A stretch of 64,000 nucleotides of DNA, taken from Hyphomonas oceanitis SCH89 (GTDB lineage: Bacteria; Pseudomonadota; Alphaproteobacteria; Caulobacterales; Hyphomonadaceae). The notes beneath the pieces are model-generated. The model saw nothing but the letters and a program-made list of their open reading frames with translations. It made no database searches and was not told the origin of the DNA. Each line of letters begins with the position of its first letter. Position 1 is the first letter of the stretch. Positions 62,183 to 64,000 of the stretch are shown here, piece after piece. The DNA is taken from assembly GCF_000685295.1 (NCBI RefSeq), contig NZ_ARYL01000017.1:1-64000 (forward strand), written 5' to 3'. The translations under genes and the position numbers were made by a program.

Positions 62183-63226
62183 ATGTACAAGATCAGACCG
62201 AAGCCGCCGACCGAAACCAATCGCATTGACCGGCCCGTTCCAGGCTCGTTCGACTTCCAGCAAGCCTTCGAGCTGTCGCCGAGCCCTCTGATGATCCTGA
62301 ACAGGGATCTCGACTATGTTTACGCGAACGCCGCCTATCTGGTGACCACAGGCTGTAGCCTGTCGGAAATTCAGGGACGCAATGTGTTTGAGGCCTTTCC
62401 GGAAACGGAAGCACGGACAGCCCTCTTCAGGGCGGCATTCGAACAGGCCTTTGGTGGCAGCGAAAACGTCTTGATGACCGAACCCTATGCCATCCCGGTT
62501 GATGGCGGCGGCATGCGCGAAGTGGTGTGGATCTGCACCCAAATCCCCCTCCGCAACGCCGCAGGAGAGGTCGAATACGTGATGCAGAACGCTGTCGACA
62601 TCACCGAGAAGCACCAAAGAGAGCAGGAAAACCGTGTCCTGATGCGTGAACTGGACCACCGGGTAAAGAACTCGCTCGCCACAATGCAGGCGGTCACCCG
62701 CATGTCACTCGTCGAATCCAAATCCATGCAGGAGGCGCGTGACGACCTACTGGCCCGCATGCATGCCATGTCCGAAGTCCAGAACCTCTTGGTTGAGCGC
62801 AATTGGGCCGGCTCAAACATCGAAGCCGTACTTTCAAATGCCCTGATACCCTTTGGCTATGAACCAGACGGGGCCTCCCGCATCACGCTGGACGGCCCAC
62901 ATGCCCGCGTCACCGCCAAACAGGCGCAGGCCCTTTCCATGGCGCTGCACGAGCTGGCCACCAATGCCGCCAAGTATGGCGCGCTCTCCAATGATGAAGG
63001 AACCGTCCATGTCGGCTGGACGTTCAACAACACGAACGGCTCACATTTCGATCTGACCTGGCGGGAGTCCGGCGGGCCGGCTGTGACAAAGCCAACCCGC
63101 AGGGGTTTCGGGACGACGATGTTGACCCGGATCCTCGCACAGGAAATTAACGGCGACCTATCACTGGATTACAAGCCCGACGGCCTTGTTTGTAAAATGG
63201 AAGGGTGGCTTGACAACGGAAAGTGA
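62183..63226 (+). CDS. PAS-domain sensor histidine kinase, HWE family
   Basis: The 347-residue soluble protein has an N-terminal PAS domain (about 25-145) with LSPSPLMILNRDLDYVYANAAYL and VEYVMQNAVDITEKHQRE. An HWE kinase (about 150-340) follows: the phosphoacceptor RELDHRVKNSLATMQAVTRM, the ATP-binding HELATNAAKYGALSND and the W-E motif FDLTWRESGGP. HWE kinases act in light and general stress signalling in alphaproteobacteria. It is followed by a stand-alone receiver two bases after its stop codon, its likely partner. Confidence 0.92.
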   Translation: MYKIRPKPPTETNRIDRPVPGSFDFQQAFELSPSPLMILNRDLDYVYANAAYLVTTGCSLSEIQGRNVFEAFPETEARTALFRAAFEQAFGGSENVLMTEPYAIPVDGGGMREVVWICTQIPLRNAAGEVEYVMQNAVDITEKHQREQENRVLMRELDHRVKNSLATMQAVTRMSLVESKSMQEARDDLLARMHAMSEVQNLLVERNWAGSNIEAVLSNALIPFGYEPDGASRITLDGPHARVTAKQAQALSMALHELATNAAKYGALSNDEGTVHVGWTFNNTNGSHFDLTWRESGGPAVTKPTRRGFGTTMLTRILAQEINGDLSLDYKPDGLVCKMEGWLDNGK

Positions 63227-63228
63227 CA

Positions 63229-63594
63229 ATGACCGCCACCCGAATATTCATTGTCGAGGACGAAGCCATTCTCCTCTGCGATCTCGAAGACATCGTCACC
63301 CACCTCGGATATGACCTTGCGGGCAGCGCCACCAGCCTCGACGAGGCGATGGACAAGCTGAAAGACGGTCAGAAGCCGGATATCGCCCTGCTCGATCTCA
63401 ACCTGAACGGCACGCCCAGCGACCCGATCGCCGACTATCTGATCGCCGCCGACGTGCCCATCCTGTTCGTCTCCGGCTATGGCCGCCGGGGCCTCGCCGA
63501 GCGCTTCAGCGCCTGCCATGTCCTGCAGAAGCCCTATGACGAGACCAAGCTGGCAAATGCCCTTGAGCGGCTAATCGCCGGCGAAGCCCCCTGA
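63229..63594 (+). CDS. single-domain response regulator
   Basis: The receiver (121 residues) has EDE (10-12), phosphoacceptor Asp56 in PDIALLDLNLNGT, a Ser in LFVSGYGRRGL and Lys in VLQKPYDETKL. It has no output domain. The ATG at 63229 follows the kinase stop by two bases; a GTG at 63223 overlaps the kinase. It is the probable phosphorylation target of the HWE kinase; downstream partners are unknown. Confidence 0.9.
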   Translation: MTATRIFIVEDEAILLCDLEDIVTHLGYDLAGSATSLDEAMDKLKDGQKPDIALLDLNLNGTPSDPIADYLIAADVPILFVSGYGRRGLAERFSACHVLQKPYDETKLANALERLIAGEAP

Positions 63595-63649
63595 AACCCC
63601 GCTGAACGGACTCAAAACGGTCCCTCAAGTCCCCTGATTGTCCCCGGAC

Positions 63650-63682
63650 TGGTCCGGGAGTGGTCCGGGAATGGTCCGGGAA
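63650..63682 (+). repeat. three tandem 11-bp repeats (TGGTCCGGGAR)
   Basis: The units TGGTCCGGGAG, TGGTCCGGGAA and TGGTCCGGGAA stand head to tail at 63650-63682 in the gap between the receiver and the threonine ammonia-lyase gene. They are separated from both genes by more than 50 bases. Confidence 0.8.
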
Positions 63683-63768
63683 TACCCACAGAACGACCTG
63701 CATTTCCCCGCCTTGCCCTTATGGGGTTGGGAGAATAGGGTGCGCCGACTTCAACCGGGACCCCTGAA

Positions 63769-64000
63769 ATGCCTGATACACTGACCTCCACCCTGCCCGT
63801 GACCCTGTCTGACATCGAAGCCGCCGCGCGCGTCCTCGAAGGCCAGATTGTGCATACGCCAATGCACTATTCGCGGACTCTGTCGGCCATTACCGGGGCC
63901 GAAGTATGGGTGAAGTTCGAGAACCTCCAGTTCACCGCCGCCTTCAAGGAGCGCGGCGCCCTGAACCGTCTCACGCACCTCTCAGATGCCCAGCGCAAGG
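63769..64000 (+). CDS. threonine ammonia-lyase (dehydratase), 5' part
   Basis: The first 77 residues are present; the gene continues past the window end. VTLSDIEAAARVLEGQIVHTP and the PLP-lysine motif KFENLQFTAAFKERGALNRL (Lys about 64) are typical of IlvA/TdcB-type threonine deaminases, which make 2-oxobutyrate. The order of motifs fits the short biosynthetic/biodegradative form; the presence of an ACT domain cannot be judged. The start follows a 174-base gap with tandem repeats. Confidence 0.88.
   Translation, partial: MPDTLTSTLPVTLSDIEAAARVLEGQIVHTPMHYSRTLSAITGAEVWVKFENLQFTAAFKERGALNRLTHLSDAQRK

Overview
This window looks like the chromosome of an alphaproteobacterium, most probably of the Caulobacterales/Hyphomonadaceae type (Hyphomonas, Henriciella and relatives). 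The evidence is the single-domain regulator CpdR next to an N-formylglutamate amidohydrolase, the block rnd-lptC-lptA-lptB-rpoN, the block aroA-cmk-rpsA-ihfB beside a TIGR02300 acidic zinc-ribbon protein, a DUF1150 gene, HWE-type histidine kinase signalling, a PHB depolymerase, and many long TonB/acyl-CoA genes with high GC. The genus is an inference from gene content; no rRNA gene is present.

Region by region. 1-0.75 kb: AT-richer DNA with one small lipoprotein gene. It ends at a 13-codon fragment of the 5' end of dusA, a known phage/island integration target, so the window probably starts inside an integrated element. 0.85-2.3 kb: slyX, a VOC protein and a type I pantothenate-kinase-like gene. 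2.4-13.1 kb: a catabolic block (MpaB-like oxygenase, acyl-CoA dehydrogenase, GST, nitronate monooxygenase, enoyl-CoA hydratase, TonB-dependent receptor, second acyl-CoA dehydrogenase, LuxR-type regulator, dienelactone hydrolase). 13.1-21.7 kb: EAL phosphodiesterase, tRNA-Val, cpdR with a translationally coupled unknown gene, N-formylglutamate amidohydrolase, a candidate small RNA, a HipB/XRE-like regulator, hisN, HAD, PRC-barrel, LytTR, acyltransferase and TraB/GumN genes. 21.8-28.2 kb: tRNA-Arg and an accessory stretch with a CPBP protease, a LysR remnant, a 1120-residue autotransporter and small unknown genes.

28.3-32.1 kb: nucleic-acid and nucleoside scavenging genes (exported S1/P1 nuclease, nucleoside hydrolase, ribokinase, cytidine deaminase). 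32.1-37.8 kb: an AT-richer lipoprotein with a duplicated tail, then rpoN-lptB-lptA-lptC-rnd. 37.9-41.4 kb: thioesterase, CoA-transferase, enoyl-CoA hydratase, YaiI and DUF1150. 41.6-47.5 kb: tRNA-Ala, TIGR02300, aroA, cmk, rpsA with an added C-terminal helix-hairpin-helix domain, ihfB and mscL. 47.6-52.5 kb: a zinc module, in which a DUF2796 metal-binding lipoprotein, ABC ATPase, FtsX-like permease and DUF3299 lipoprotein are divergent from a ZIP transporter across a near-consensus Zur box. 52.6-64 kb: unknown exported proteins, an Lrp/cysteine-synthase-like pair, PHB depolymerase, Fe-alcohol dehydrogenase, OmpW, a fused oligopeptide-type ABC ATPase, an HWE kinase/receiver pair and the start of a threonine ammonia-lyase.

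The strongest items for follow-up are the dusA junction, the structured CCUCCC-containing RNA candidate near 15.9 kb and its echo in the 3' UTR of the TonB receptor, the in-frame duplicated C-terminal cassette at 32.1 kb, and the Zur-box zinc module.
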